A stretch of DNA of 64,000 bases from the NCBI GenBank assembly GCA_905209085.1, contig CAJLRM010000007.1, forward strand, positions 90,384-154,383. The letters run 5' to 3'. The translations under genes and the position numbers were made by a program. Shown piece by piece: positions 38,041-48,000 of this stretch; the first letter of the stretch is position 1, and each line of letters starts with the position of its first letter. A model generated the notes under the pieces. That model searched no databases. It saw only the letters and a program-made list of their open reading frames with translations, and was not told where the DNA came from. This DNA is from an uncultured Eubacteriales bacterium. Lineage in GTDB: Bacteria; Bacillota; Clostridia; Christensenellales; Borkfalkiaceae.

Positions 38041-39921
38041 ATGTTTCAAACCGACGGTGAAAAAAATGTCGTCTGCCTGGACGAAACTCTCAACGAACTG
38101 ACCGCCCGGGAAGCCGCTCTTGCGGGAATCGGATTTTCGAGTTCCTTCGTTCGTGTCAACGAGCGGATAACCCGCTTTGAACTGATCTATAAAAACCTCG
38201 GGACTGAAAAGCCGTTTATTCCCGTATTTCAGACGGCCGCGGAAGGGACTCCCGATTTTTATATGATTCCGTGCGTCGTCTATAACGGCAACGAATGGGG
38301 GGACGGACAGGAGCCGAAGGGAACGGAGAAGAACGGCGAGCCGTGGGTATTCCCTTCGGACAGAGTGGGGCTTCCCGGCTGCGCGGTCTTGGAAAGCGAG
38401 GGTAAATGCAGGGCGATATTCGCGGGAAAAGATACTCTTTCCGCCGATTGCTCCGTGTCCTTGATACGCTGCGCAAAAAAGACTGTTTTGCGCATCTATT
38501 TTTCTCATATCGAATCCCCGCTTTCCTATTTGCGGAAATTCGAATACGGGGAGCCCGTCGTCCGCTTTGCGCGTTTAAAAGAGGGCGAGGAAAAACGGTA
38601 TCGTTGTTATGTTTACGAGGCGGACGCGGAAGAGCCGAATTACGGCAGTAAAGAGCTTTTCGATTTTGTCAATCTGCACTATTTGGAGGCTCCGCCGCTT
38701 CGGTTTTCCCCGCGGCAGATCAAGGAAGGCGCCTTCCGTTTCCTCTCTTCTCTGACGGAAAAGACGGAATACGGTTTTTTGTCGAATATGGGATTGCTGC
38801 CAAACGGCGAACATCGGCTCGGCGACGGGAACAGTCGTTTTATCTTTCGCAAATTCGGAAAGTACGAGATCGGTTGGTGCGGGCAAAACGTCACCGCGGC
38901 GGAAATGTATCTTCGCGCCTATGCGGAAAGCGGAAATGCGGATTTTTTGGAACGGGGCGAGGGGATTCTCGATACGTGGCTGAAACGCACGCATGAAACG
39001 GGCGCCGTAAGCTGTCAGTACGACGTTCCTTTTTCGCTAGAAGAAAAGATCGATTCCTGCAACGAGGGATGGCTTTTATATAAGCTTGCCGTGTGTTGTC
39101 GGCTTTTAAAAGGCATGGGCAGGGATGTGACGAGATACGAAAATGCGATAAAAGGGATCTGTGGATTCTATCTAAGATATTTCCCCGAAAACGGTTTTCC
39201 GCAGATAGCTTTGCCCGATGGAACGGCGGCGGTCGAAAGGGGCTGCGCGGGGACGATGCTGGTTGCGGGCTTTCTTGCCGCCTATGAGTTATTGGCTGAA
39301 AAGGACTATCTCCGCAGGGCGGAAAGCGCTTTCGAATTTTATTACGAAAACTATCTTTCCCGATCGGTTGCGGCGGGCGGCGCGCTGGATACTTACTGCA
39401 TAGACAAGGAGAGCGCGGGACCCTTGCTTCGGTCGGCGCTGACGCTCTATGAGATAACGAAAGAAACAGACTATCTCCGCAGAGCGGAAAATATCGCGCA
39501 TTATCTGATGACGTGGTGCTTTTACCACGACGTGGTCTTCGAGGAAAACAGCGACTGCGCGCGGCTCCGCGTGCGCACGTCGGGCGGCACGTCCGTTTCC
39601 GCGGCGCACCATCACATCGATTGCTGGGGGCTTTTTTATGCGCCCGATTTATATAGATTATACGGGATTACGAAAAACGCCGCCTATCTCGCGCACGCCC
39701 GCGCGCTTTGGGCGTTCACGGTACAGTACGTCAGCGACGGCACGCTGCGGCTGCACGGCATGACGCGTCCCCTGGGAGCGCAGAATGAGGCGGTGCTTCA
39801 ATGCGGCTGGCACGCTCTCGACGAACGAAAGGGGCAGTTGAACGATTGGCTGGTGGCGTGGGTAAAGACTTTTCAGCTGGACGCGTACTATGCTTTGAAA
39901 AACACGGATTTTTTTGAATAG
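38041..39921 (+). CDS. Intracellular (alpha/alpha)6-barrel-type carbohydrate enzyme, unassigned family
   Basis: This 626-aa protein has an N-terminal beta-sandwich (1-220) followed by repeated helical hairpins (230-620), typical of six-hairpin glycosidases and epimerases. Repeated motifs include WCGQNVTAAEMYLRAYAESG, CNEGWLLYKLAVCCRLL, ADSAFEFYYENY-like RAESAFEFYYENYLS, and HHHIDCWGLFYAPDLYRLYG. No signal peptide. It sits between the GH39-like lipoprotein and a second clan-D enzyme, 197 bases after the former. The best reading is a glycoside hydrolase or lyase working on an imported oligosaccharide. I cannot name the family or catalytic residues. Confidence 0.65.
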   Translation: MFQTDGEKNVVCLDETLNELTAREAALAGIGFSSSFVRVNERITRFELIYKNLGTEKPFIPVFQTAAEGTPDFYMIPCVVYNGNEWGDGQEPKGTEKNGEPWVFPSDRVGLPGCAVLESEGKCRAIFAGKDTLSADCSVSLIRCAKKTVLRIYFSHIESPLSYLRKFEYGEPVVRFARLKEGEEKRYRCYVYEADAEEPNYGSKELFDFVNLHYLEAPPLRFSPRQIKEGAFRFLSSLTEKTEYGFLSNMGLLPNGEHRLGDGNSRFIFRKFGKYEIGWCGQNVTAAEMYLRAYAESGNADFLERGEGILDTWLKRTHETGAVSCQYDVPFSLEEKIDSCNEGWLLYKLAVCCRLLKGMGRDVTRYENAIKGICGFYLRYFPENGFPQIALPDGTAAVERGCAGTMLVAGFLAAYELLAEKDYLRRAESAFEFYYENYLSRSVAAGGALDTYCIDKESAGPLLRSALTLYEITKETDYLRRAENIAHYLMTWCFYHDVVFEENSDCARLRVRTSGGTSVSAAHHHIDCWGLFYAPDLYRLYGITKNAAYLAHARALWAFTVQYVSDGTLRLHGMTRPLGAQNEAVLQCGWHALDERKGQLNDWLVAWVKTFQLDAYYALKNTDFFE

Positions 39922-39934
39922 AAAGGAGAAACGG

Positions 39935-41665
39935 ATGAAAACACACGTGTGCGGGAGGGAATACCTCTGCGAAGATTTCGGTCAAAATTTTCGATGGACT
40001 CTCACGGGCGAGGAAAAGGAAGGCGTCACGACGCTGTCGCTTACACTCGATTTTAAAGGGAAGCTTCGCCCGAAAAAAACGGCGCTCTCCTTTTCCCTGC
40101 CCGCTTTGGGAGCGGACGGCTGCTGGTCGGCGTGCGGCGGCGTCAATCGCGTCCTGACGCCCGATTGGGGACCGTTTACCGTAAATTCCCGTTCGGTAGC
40201 GGGAATGCCCGTGCTATCCATCCTTTCGGAGGACGATGTCAACGTATTGACGGCGAGCCTTTCCGATGCCGAAACGCCCTGCGCGTTAAAGGCGGGTTAC
40301 CGGGAAGAAGATTCGTTGCTCGCGGTGACGCTGGAATGGTTCCTGGACGTCACCGAAAGTATGACGGGGTATCGTGCGCAGATTGTCATCGACGAACGGC
40401 GTCTGCCCTTTTACGAGTGCGTGAAAGAAGCCTCCGGCAGGCTTCGAAAAAAATACGGCGCCGTGAACGCGCCGCCCGCGGCGCACGCACCCGCGTTTTC
40501 CACTTGGTATTGTTTTCACCAAAATCTCGAATACGAACGAATTTTGAAAGAGTGCAGAGCGGCGAGGGATTTGGGTTTGGAAACGGTAATTATCGACGAC
40601 GGCTGGCATACGACGGATAACAGCCGCGGCTTCGGCTACTGCGGCGATTATCGTCCGCAGAAAGAAAAGGTAGGAGATATTCGTCTGTTGACCAAAGAGA
40701 TTCATTCGCTCGGTTTAAAAGCGATGCTGTGGTATTCGGTCGCCTTTTCGGGAGATTTTTCAGCGCAAAGCGAGCGGTTTCGCCCCCTGTCCCTTTATCA
40801 CGATGGCGCCCAAAACGCCTGCGTGCTGGATCCGCGTTTTCCTCAGGTGAGGGAGCATATTTGGAAATACTGCGAGGAAGCGATCGGGGATTGGGACTTC
40901 GACGGGCTAAAACTCGATTTTATCGACAGTTTTCGCCTTACCCAAGAAACGGCGGAACGCGCGGGCATCAACTGCGAGTCGCTGGAAGAGGGAATCCGCC
41001 GATTGACGGAAGGGCTGAAAGAAAAGCTCGTCCGCATCAAACCCGACGTTTTGATCGAGTTTCGCCAAGCTTATATCGGACCGTCCATGCAATCTCTCGG
41101 CAATATGCTCCGCGTGGGCGATTGTCCCGGTTCGTCGCTGCAAAATCGAGTGGGAACGATCGATCTTAGGCTGATAGCGGGAGGCGCCGCCGTGCACTCC
41201 GATCCCTTGGAGTGGAATGAAAAAGAAACGCCGGAAAATATCGCAAGAGCGTTCATCAACGTAATTTTTTCTACCGTTCAGTTTTCCGTGTATCCCTCGA
41301 AGCTTACAGAGGCGCAGCGCGCCGTTTGCGAACGATATATTCGTTTTATCAAGGAATATCGGTCCGTTTTGCAGGCGGGAGAATTTTATCCTTGCGGAGT
41401 CCTCCATAATTACCTCGCCGCGACGGCGGCGGGAGAGAATAAAGAAGTGACGGCAATCTTCTCCGATACGTGCGTGAGAGTAAAAAATAAGGAGGCGGTG
41501 CTTCTAAACGCCGGGGGCAGGTATGCGGTCATTGCTGAATTACCTTCGCTATATCGCTATCGGATCGAAGACTGCATGGGGAAAAGCCTCTTTTTTGGCA
41601 CGGCATCGGGACTCGCCTCTCTGCCTGTTCCCGTAGGGGGAATCGCGTTTTTGACGGCGGTATAG
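39935..41665 (+). CDS. Second clan GH-D alpha-galactosidase-like enzyme (GH36-like)
   Basis: This 576-aa cytoplasmic enzyme is shorter than and distinct from the GH36 at 33616. Its barrel motifs are VIIDDGWHT (218-226), LKAMLWYSV, nucleophile Asp328 in LKLDFIDSF, EFRQAYIGP, and acid/base Asp396 in RVGDCPGS. It starts at ATG 39935 (AAAGGAGAAACGG), 13 bases after the previous stop. It probably removes alpha-galactose or a related sugar in a different linkage from that cleaved by the first enzyme. It is the last intact gene of the locus. Confidence 0.85.
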   Translation: MKTHVCGREYLCEDFGQNFRWTLTGEEKEGVTTLSLTLDFKGKLRPKKTALSFSLPALGADGCWSACGGVNRVLTPDWGPFTVNSRSVAGMPVLSILSEDDVNVLTASLSDAETPCALKAGYREEDSLLAVTLEWFLDVTESMTGYRAQIVIDERRLPFYECVKEASGRLRKKYGAVNAPPAAHAPAFSTWYCFHQNLEYERILKECRAARDLGLETVIIDDGWHTTDNSRGFGYCGDYRPQKEKVGDIRLLTKEIHSLGLKAMLWYSVAFSGDFSAQSERFRPLSLYHDGAQNACVLDPRFPQVREHIWKYCEEAIGDWDFDGLKLDFIDSFRLTQETAERAGINCESLEEGIRRLTEGLKEKLVRIKPDVLIEFRQAYIGPSMQSLGNMLRVGDCPGSSLQNRVGTIDLRLIAGGAAVHSDPLEWNEKETPENIARAFINVIFSTVQFSVYPSKLTEAQRAVCERYIRFIKEYRSVLQAGEFYPCGVLHNYLAATAAGENKEVTAIFSDTCVRVKNKEAVLLNAGGRYAVIAELPSLYRYRIEDCMGKSLFFGTASGLASLPVPVGGIAFLTAV

Positions 41666-41779
41666 ATTCGTTTATGCAATCAAAATTGCCTGTGGGAGAA
41701 GAAATCTTCTTTCTCACGGGTAAAAGGAAAGTATTTAAAACAGAAACCGTTAAACTGTTGAGTCGAAAAATCTATTCAA

Positions 41780-41802
41780 TATTCTGTTGGAGAATACTTT
41801 TT
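41780..41802 (+). terminator. Possible terminator of the polysaccharide operon
   Basis: TATTCT (41780-41785), loop GTTGG, AGAATA (41791-41796), then CTTTTT. The stem is short, so confidence is modest. Confidence 0.4.
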
Positions 41803-41858
41803 GTTGTACCATGAAATACGGATGCAAAGAAAAGGTGTCGATAGCTCCTGACGTCTAA

Positions 41859-42302
41859 AAAAGCGTTAAGCCTGCCGCGGATACGATTAAATTTATCTAT
41901 ACGGGAAAGGATCAGACCTATGCGGTGGCTGAGGACGGAGAGTATTCAGCAACTGTTCCCGCCGAGGCCGGTACCTATTGGGTGAAAGCCGTGCTTGCGG
42001 AAACGGCGAATTATAAAGCGGCGGAATCGAAGCCGATCTCCTTCGTCATCGCGGCGCAGACGAAGCCCGAAACGGGGCTTTCAGGCGGCGCCCTCGCGGG
42101 AATCATCATTGCCGTCGCGATCGTCGCGATCGCCTTTGCATTGTTTGCGCTGTTTATTTTCCGTAAGGATAAAAGTATCGGCTTGTCCGATTTTTATAAA
42201 AAGCTTTGGAAAAGGATTGTCAAAGGTCGGACGGAAAGTATAAAAGAAGCGGAATTTCCCGCCGAAGAAAACGAAATAGACGAGGACGACAAGAGGGAAT
42301 AA
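41859..42302 (+). pseudogene. Decapitated surface protein: last Ig-like module, membrane helix and tail
   Basis: The frame opens after a TAA at 41856-41858 and runs to TAA 42300-42302. It encodes the end of a repeat of the type KPAADTIKFIYTGKDQTY... GTYWVKAVLAETANY, common in large Firmicutes surface proteins, then a Gly-rich hinge, a long hydrophobic helix (LAGIIIAVAIVAIAFALFAL) and a charged acidic tail ending DEDDKRE. There is no ATG, signal peptide or ribosome binding site; a GTG at 41925 could only make a headless fragment. Upstream sequence is unrelated, so the 5' part was lost by deletion or rearrangement. Its terminator is intact. Confidence 0.7.
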
Positions 42303-42331
42303 AAGCGAAAACGAAAAATTTTAAAAGGAGA

Positions 42332-42358
42332 AAAGGGAGCGTATCACCGCTCCTTTTT
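42332..42358 (+). terminator. Terminator behind the truncated surface protein
   Basis: AAAGGGAGCG (42332-42341), loop TATCAC, CGCTCCTTTT (42348-42357) and further T. Confidence 0.8.
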
Positions 42359-42598
42359 CTATATGTCTTGACGGTAAACGCAAAAAGGGAAAACGAACTT
42401 TTAAAGACGAATTGCCGGAAACGTCAGTGTACGGTGAGGGGGACGGACGTGATTTTGGATGGGAAGAACGGAAGCGCCCCGGAAAACGAGTCATGCCGAT
42501 AAAAGGAATTGTGTGTTGTAAATACGTTGCATGATAAGGTTCCCTCGAAATAAAAATTTCGTTTTGTGAAAGAAAATTTACGATTTGTTAAAGTATGG

Positions 42599-42627
42599 TT
42601 GATTTTAAGGTTCAAATGTGTTAAACT
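42599..42627 (+). promoter_or_regulatory. Candidate promoter of the two-component operon
   Basis: TTGATT (42599-42604), 17 bases, TAAACT (42622-42627), 91 bases before the kinase start. Confidence 0.5.
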
Positions 42628-42718
42628 CAATAGGAATAGATTTTGAAGGAATGTTTTTCACTTATGAAACGTCGCCTGTCCATATAGGAGAACCGTAGGT
42701 GGTTTGGGGGAAATGCAT

Positions 42719-44071
42719 ATGAGAATATTCGATTTTTTTACAATCATATATGACGAAGTTTTTATACTGCAACTTTTAGCGGTATCTTTTTCTATTGTCT
42801 GGATTTTTTATGATTGGAAAAAGGAAACGAAAAATATCGCAATCGGAATCGCATATATTTGCGGCACATTTTTGGTGGGAACGCTGCTGAATTGGTTGCT
42901 GTTTGCTTTGTCGACGGTTTGGCGGGCCGTCGCGGGAATTCATTTTCAGATTGCCTGGCTTCTGACAATATTTTTATATCTCGGCATTTTCGACCGCACT
43001 TATGTCACGAGCCGCTTTATTATCGGAGCGACTATATTTATCACCGCTATCACGACTGCCGAATTCGGCCATGAACTGGGCGGCTATCTGGGAAGCGTCT
43101 ATCGCGGCCGATCTTGGGATTGGATATGCTATTTAGCCGATTTGTTCATGATAGGCTTCGCTTTTGTCATTCATAAATACACCTTGAAGAGATACAACGA
43201 TATTCCGGTGCTTTCCGTGGTGCTGATTTTGATAACGACGATTGTTTCGACTGCGTTAATCATCAGCAAGACCGTTATAAAGATGTCGGCGGGAATGCGA
43301 TTCGAGGCTTATTATTGCATAGAGCTCGCGGGGATTTTTGTAATATCCGTAATAAGTTATTTAATGGTCTATTATCATTGTAAAGTGCGAAAAGAAAAAA
43401 CGATTTTAGAAGTACAGAATAAATTGCTGGAAGCCGATAAACAAATGCTCATTATTTCCGAGCAGGCAATAGAAGAAATGCGCTCTTTGCGCCATGATAT
43501 GAAAAATCAGCATAAAGTCATGGAAATCATGCTCAAAGAAGGAAGGTACGATGACTTAAAGGAATACTTTTTCTCTATGGAAAAAAGCGATATGCAGTCT
43601 ACTTTCAGCGGATTCATTAATTGCGGAAATCAGCTTATCAACTCGATTGTCAATATGGAGATATTAAAAGCCAATTCCTACGGAATATCGCTGGTTTCGA
43701 AAATCAACGTTCCGCAGTTTCTGCCCTTTGAGCCGAGCGATTTGTGCCGCGTATTGGTAAACTTGCTGGATAACGCGATAGAGGGCATTTTGCGCACGGA
43801 GAGCCGGGATTATCTCATTGACTTGAAGATAGGAAAGCGAATGGATTATTTATATATCAGCGTGCAGAATGAAATTCGCGACGATGCGGACAGAGAAAGT
43901 TTGTTGAAGATGAATACGGCAAAGGACGATGCGGTGAATCACGGCTACGGACATAAGATCGTCAAGCGCATCGTAGAAAAATATAACGGTTACGTCCATT
44001 ATACGATTGTGGAAAACGAATTTGTCGCCGAAGTGATGTTAGAATTGAAGCGGGGGGGGGGTAATGAATAA
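42719..44071 (+). CDS. AgrC-type membrane sensor histidine kinase
   Basis: This 450-aa protein has six or seven transmembrane helices in residues 1-222, a coiled coil (225-250), the phosphoacceptor His259 in SLRHDMKNQHKVME and a GHKL ATPase domain with N-box VLVNLLDNAIEG. The G-box region is condensed to HGYGHKIVKRIVEKYNG, as in AgrC/ComD kinases. Such kinases usually read peptide signals, but no agrB or agrD-like gene is visible here. I chose ATG 42719 (GGGGG eight bases upstream) over ATG 42713 and TTG 42704. A run of ten G falls in its last codons and precedes the regulator start. Confidence 0.9.
   Translation: MRIFDFFTIIYDEVFILQLLAVSFSIVWIFYDWKKETKNIAIGIAYICGTFLVGTLLNWLLFALSTVWRAVAGIHFQIAWLLTIFLYLGIFDRTYVTSRFIIGATIFITAITTAEFGHELGGYLGSVYRGRSWDWICYLADLFMIGFAFVIHKYTLKRYNDIPVLSVVLILITTIVSTALIISKTVIKMSAGMRFEAYYCIELAGIFVISVISYLMVYYHCKVRKEKTILEVQNKLLEADKQMLIISEQAIEEMRSLRHDMKNQHKVMEIMLKEGRYDDLKEYFFSMEKSDMQSTFSGFINCGNQLINSIVNMEILKANSYGISLVSKINVPQFLPFEPSDLCRVLVNLLDNAIEGILRTESRDYLIDLKIGKRMDYLYISVQNEIRDDADRESLLKMNTAKDDAVNHGYGHKIVKRIVEKYNGYVHYTIVENEFVAEVMLELKRGGGNE
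44052..44061 (+). repeat. Poly-G tract (10 G) at the kinase/regulator junction
   Basis: Ten consecutive G encode the Arg-Gly-Gly-Gly end of the kinase and also serve as the ribosome binding site for the regulator at 44064. Confidence 0.8.
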
Positions 44072-44825
44072 ACAACTTAATTTTGCCGTTTGCGACGACG
44101 ATGAAATCGTCTGCGAGGCGATTTGCGAAAAAATCAGCAAAATCGTAACGTCGTGCGGAATTTCGGTTTCTTGCGATAAATACGTTTCGCCGGTGTCCTT
44201 ATATAATAATATCAAGAACGGGGAACGTATTTACGACGCATTATTTTTAGACATCGATATGCCTAAGCTTGACGGAGTGGAGCTGGCAAAAGCGCTCAGA
44301 AAAAGAGAAAGTACGGTGGATATTATTTTTGTGTCGAACAGAGAAGATAAAGTTTTTGAAACGTTTCCCGTCAGACCGTTCGGTTTTATCCGCAAAAATA
44401 ATTTTACGCACGATTTGAAGGATACGCTGCACTCTTATATCAACGCGCGCGTTATAAATAACAGTTACGTGGCGCTGAAAACGGCGAACAATTCCGTGAT
44501 TCGCAGAGTCGGCGTTTCGGATATCGTCTATATCGAGAGTTTCCGCTATAAACAGTATGTCTATATGGAGGACGGAGAACAGATCGAGATTCACATGACG
44601 ATGAGGGAATTGGAAAGCAAGCTGGAAAAGTTTGACATCGTCCGCGTCTATCAGGGATACCTCGTGAATTTAAAATATGTTCAGAGAATAGAACGGACGG
44701 ATATTTTGTTAAATTATAAGGACGGAATTACGATCAGCATCAGTCGGGAAAAAGTACAGGAATTAAAAGCGCTGTATTTGAACTATTTACGAAAAATCGG
44801 AGCGGTTCTGTTTGACGACGAATGA
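44064..44825 (+). CDS. LytTR response regulator (AgrA/ComE type)
   Basis: This 253-aa regulator has a receiver domain (1-125) with acidic pocket Asp11-Asp13 and phosphoacceptor Asp63 in LFLDIDMPKLDG, then a LytTR DNA-binding domain (about 140-250: SVIRRVGVSDIVYIESF, VYQGYLVNLKYVQRIE). It overlaps the kinase stop by eight bases and is partnered with it. LytTR proteins bind pairs of 9-bp direct repeats one helical double-turn apart; such a pair lies 88 bases downstream, before the GH3 operon, making that operon the likely target. Confidence 0.94.
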   Translation: MNKQLNFAVCDDDEIVCEAICEKISKIVTSCGISVSCDKYVSPVSLYNNIKNGERIYDALFLDIDMPKLDGVELAKALRKRESTVDIIFVSNREDKVFETFPVRPFGFIRKNNFTHDLKDTLHSYINARVINNSYVALKTANNSVIRRVGVSDIVYIESFRYKQYVYMEDGEQIEIHMTMRELESKLEKFDIVRVYQGYLVNLKYVQRIERTDILLNYKDGITISISREKVQELKALYLNYLRKIGAVLFDDE

Positions 44826-44853
44826 TCGCGCGTTCCGTTTTCAAGCTTTCCAT

Positions 44854-44896
44854 AAACACGGATATTTACCGAACGGGTAAGTATCCGTGTTTTTTT
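44854..44896 (+). terminator. Terminator of the two-component operon
   Basis: AAACACGGATA then TTACC (44854-44870) pairs with GGTAA then TATCCGTGTTT (ending 44892), followed by T residues. Confidence 0.85.
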
Positions 44897-44912
44897 GCGC
44901 TTGTTTCGGCGT

Positions 44913-44942
44913 GCAGTTTGTACGTGAAATTTTACAGTTTGC
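44913..44942 (+). promoter_or_regulatory. LytTR-type direct repeat operator
   Basis: GCAGTTTGT (44913-44921) and ACAGTTTGC (44934-44942) share CAGTTTG with exactly 21 bases between repeat starts, the geometry (9-bp repeat, 12-bp gap) used by AgrA-like LytTR regulators. It lies 52 bases before the -35 of the GH3 promoter. Confidence 0.6.
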
Positions 44943-44993
44943 AGTGATTCGGCGCAGAATATATGCGTTTTGCCGCCGTTTGTTTAATTGCTC

Positions 44994-45022
44994 TTGAAAT
45001 TTTATGTCGCATTCTATATAAT
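44994..45022 (+). promoter_or_regulatory. Promoter of the GH3 region
   Basis: TTGAAA (44994-44999), 17 bases, TATAAT (45017-45022), 62 bases before the GH3 ATG. Confidence 0.75.
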
Positions 45023-45084
45023 CTTACCCGTAAAGTATTTGCAAAACATGAATTGCAAATAACAAAAGTAAGAGGAGGAAATTT

Positions 45085-48000
45085 ATGTCTAAACAGAAAA
45101 AGACAGCTAAAAAAGTCGGCTCGCTCATTGCGTTGTCGATGGTATTGGCCGTCGGGGCAACATCTTTGGGGACGTCGTTGAGCGCTTTTGCCGCCGCGGC
45201 TTCCGATTCCTATGCCGGCAAGTACTACACCGACTACGATTCGTTGAAAGACGCAAAGAAAGCTGCGGAAGAGCTGACGCGCGAACTCGCGCAGGAGGGC
45301 GACGTCCTTTTGAAGAACAAGGACAACGCGCTTCCGTTAAGCGGCAAAGAATGGGTGAGCGTATTCGGCGTCACGTCGGACAATCTGATCGGCGCGTCCG
45401 ACAGCGCGGGCGCGTTCAGCGGCAGTTCCACGGGCAGCGATTCGACCGTGGCGTCGGCGCTCGAAGCGGCGGGATTTAAGGTGAATCCCACGCTGAAAAG
45501 CTATTACGCCAACGACACTTCGGAACTCGGACACGAGGACACGACGTTTAACGGACAGGTCAGAAACTCGTTCAGCCTCTATAAAGACGCGGCGTTTATC
45601 GTCCTTTCGAGAGAGGGCGGCGAAGGAAGCGACGCCGAGCGCGTAACGTCCGAAACGGTGAAAGGTTCGGAGGACGATCATAAGGCTCTTTTGAAGAAAA
45701 CCGCTTCGGGCGGCGGAGAAGGCCCTGTGGCGTACGCCGAAGAGGACGAATACTACAAGCATTCTCTCATGCTCACCGAAAGCGAAAAAACGCTCATCAA
45801 GCAGGTAAAGGAACAGTTCGAAAAGGTCGTCATTTTAACCAATACCTCCAATCCTATGGAAATTGCCGACTTAAAGAACGACGATGAAATCGACGCGATC
45901 ATACATATCGGCCGTCCGGGCGTGGGCGGACTCGACGGGCTTGCGGATATCCTGATCGGCAAAGTTTCCCCCTCGGGCGGACTTGTCGACGAATGGATGA
46001 CGGATTTCACCGCGGATCCCACTTGGTACAACTTCGGCAACAATAATCAGACCGCGGGATACAACGGCGCGGCAGGATCTTCCGCCTATTTGCACGCCGA
46101 CGGCAAGAAGACGGGCACCGCGGGAACTTCCACCGCCTACGAAGGCAGCGAAGGCTACTATGGCGTGGATTACGAGGAGGGAATTTACCTCGGATACAAG
46201 TATTACGAAACGGTATACACGGAAATAGCCGAAGGCAATCTTACTTATATCGGCGGTACGCTCGCGGAAGTCGCCGAGAAGAATACAGAAGGCACCGTCG
46301 AGCAGGCTAACGCCTGGTGGAATGACAGCGTCACCTATCAGTACGGCTACGGGCTCTCTTATACGACTTTCAGTTTCAACGCCAAAGGATTGTTTACGGA
46401 CAAGGCCTGTAAATCGGCGCTCGGAGAAACGGTTGCCGCTTCCCGGTTTAATTCCTCGAAGGGCAGTGAAGCTCAGGTGGATAAACTCTATGTTCCCGTG
46501 GAAGTGACCAATACGGGCGACGTCGCGGGCAAAAAGACCGTTCAGGTTTACGTCACCGCGCCTTATGTGAAGGGCGGTTTGGAAAAATCGGCGGTGACGC
46601 TGGTCGGATTCGCAAAGACGGACACGTTGAAACCGGGCAAATCGCAGACCGTCGTGGTCGAATTTAACGTTCAGGATATGGCTTCCTGGGATTCGTCTGC
46701 GGAAAACGGAAACGGCACCAAAGGCCACTACGTCCTGGACGCCGGCGAATATGTCGTAAGGGTAATGGAAGATTCTCACTACGACTATGCAACCGATTTA
46801 ACAAGCAAAGAGGACGCTTACGACGAAGAGCGGTTTATGTTAAGCGCGAAAGCCGACCTCAAACTCGACGACTTTTCGGGAGGCGAGCTTAAAAATCTCT
46901 TTACCACGGGCGATAACGACGCTTCGAAAGGCAACGACGTCAAAGTAGACGACCTCAACTACGGAAACGTGCGCACATCGGATATGATGGCGGACGGAGA
47001 GAGCGGAATGACGGTGCTTTCCCGTGCCAATCTCGTGAGTTCTTTCCCCGAAGCGCCTACGACGAAAGACCTTACGTTTAAGGAAAGCGTGCTTGCAAAC
47101 TGGGCGTTCTGGGATAACTACACGGTGAGCGATAAGGGCGTGGACGGCAACAGCGGGAATCCTATCCAACACGATACAAGCAAGACCTTCTATGACCGTA
47201 CCGCGACCACTACTGCGAAATATGACGCGCAGAAAAATTATGTGAACGACAAGACGACCGATCCTTGGTATAAGTCTAAAAAAGACATTCCCGAAAATTG
47301 GACGCAGGCCACGGGTACATACGACGAAAATCATAAAGTTCAGAACAACAGAACGGAGCTGCTTTTCCCGATGTATGTTTCGTCTGCGGAGAACAGTCCT
47401 ATTAAATATAAGGATATGTACGGCGTTGCGTATGACGACGCGAAGTGGGATCAATTCCTCAATCAGCTCACTTACGACGAGCTTTGCTCGGTAGTGGAAT
47501 TCGGCGGATATTCCACCGTCGATATCGCCTCGGTAGGCAAAATCAAGACGGAAGATTCGGACGGCCCTAACAATTGGGACAGCAGTCATTGCTGGTGTTC
47601 GGAAGATATTATCGCATCCACGTTTAACGTGGAACTCGCCGAAAAGCAGGGCAGAATTATGGGCAACATCGGTCTTTTGAAAGACCCGACGAGCACCCAG
47701 ACCGGCTGGTATGGCCCCGGCGCGGACATTCACCGTTCGCCTTTCTCCGGACGCAACAACGAATACTATTCTCAGGACAGTCTGCATAGCGGTTATATGG
47801 CGGCGGCGGTTATCAACGGCGTTCAGTCCAAAGGGATCGTGTGTTACGTGAAGCATTGCTTCATGAACGATCAGGAAAGCAACCGCGGCAACCTCTTTAC
47901 CTGGGCGACCGAACAGTCCATGCGCGAAACGTATACCAAGTCCTTCCAGATGGCTCTCCAAGAGGGCGGCTCCAAGGGCGCGATGGTCGGCTACGGCAGA

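Noticed and set aside
41666..42718. Search for an agrB/agrD-like peptide gene beside the kinase
   Set aside because: No short frame with a suitable binding site or peptide-like sequence was found; only the truncated surface protein and terminator are present.
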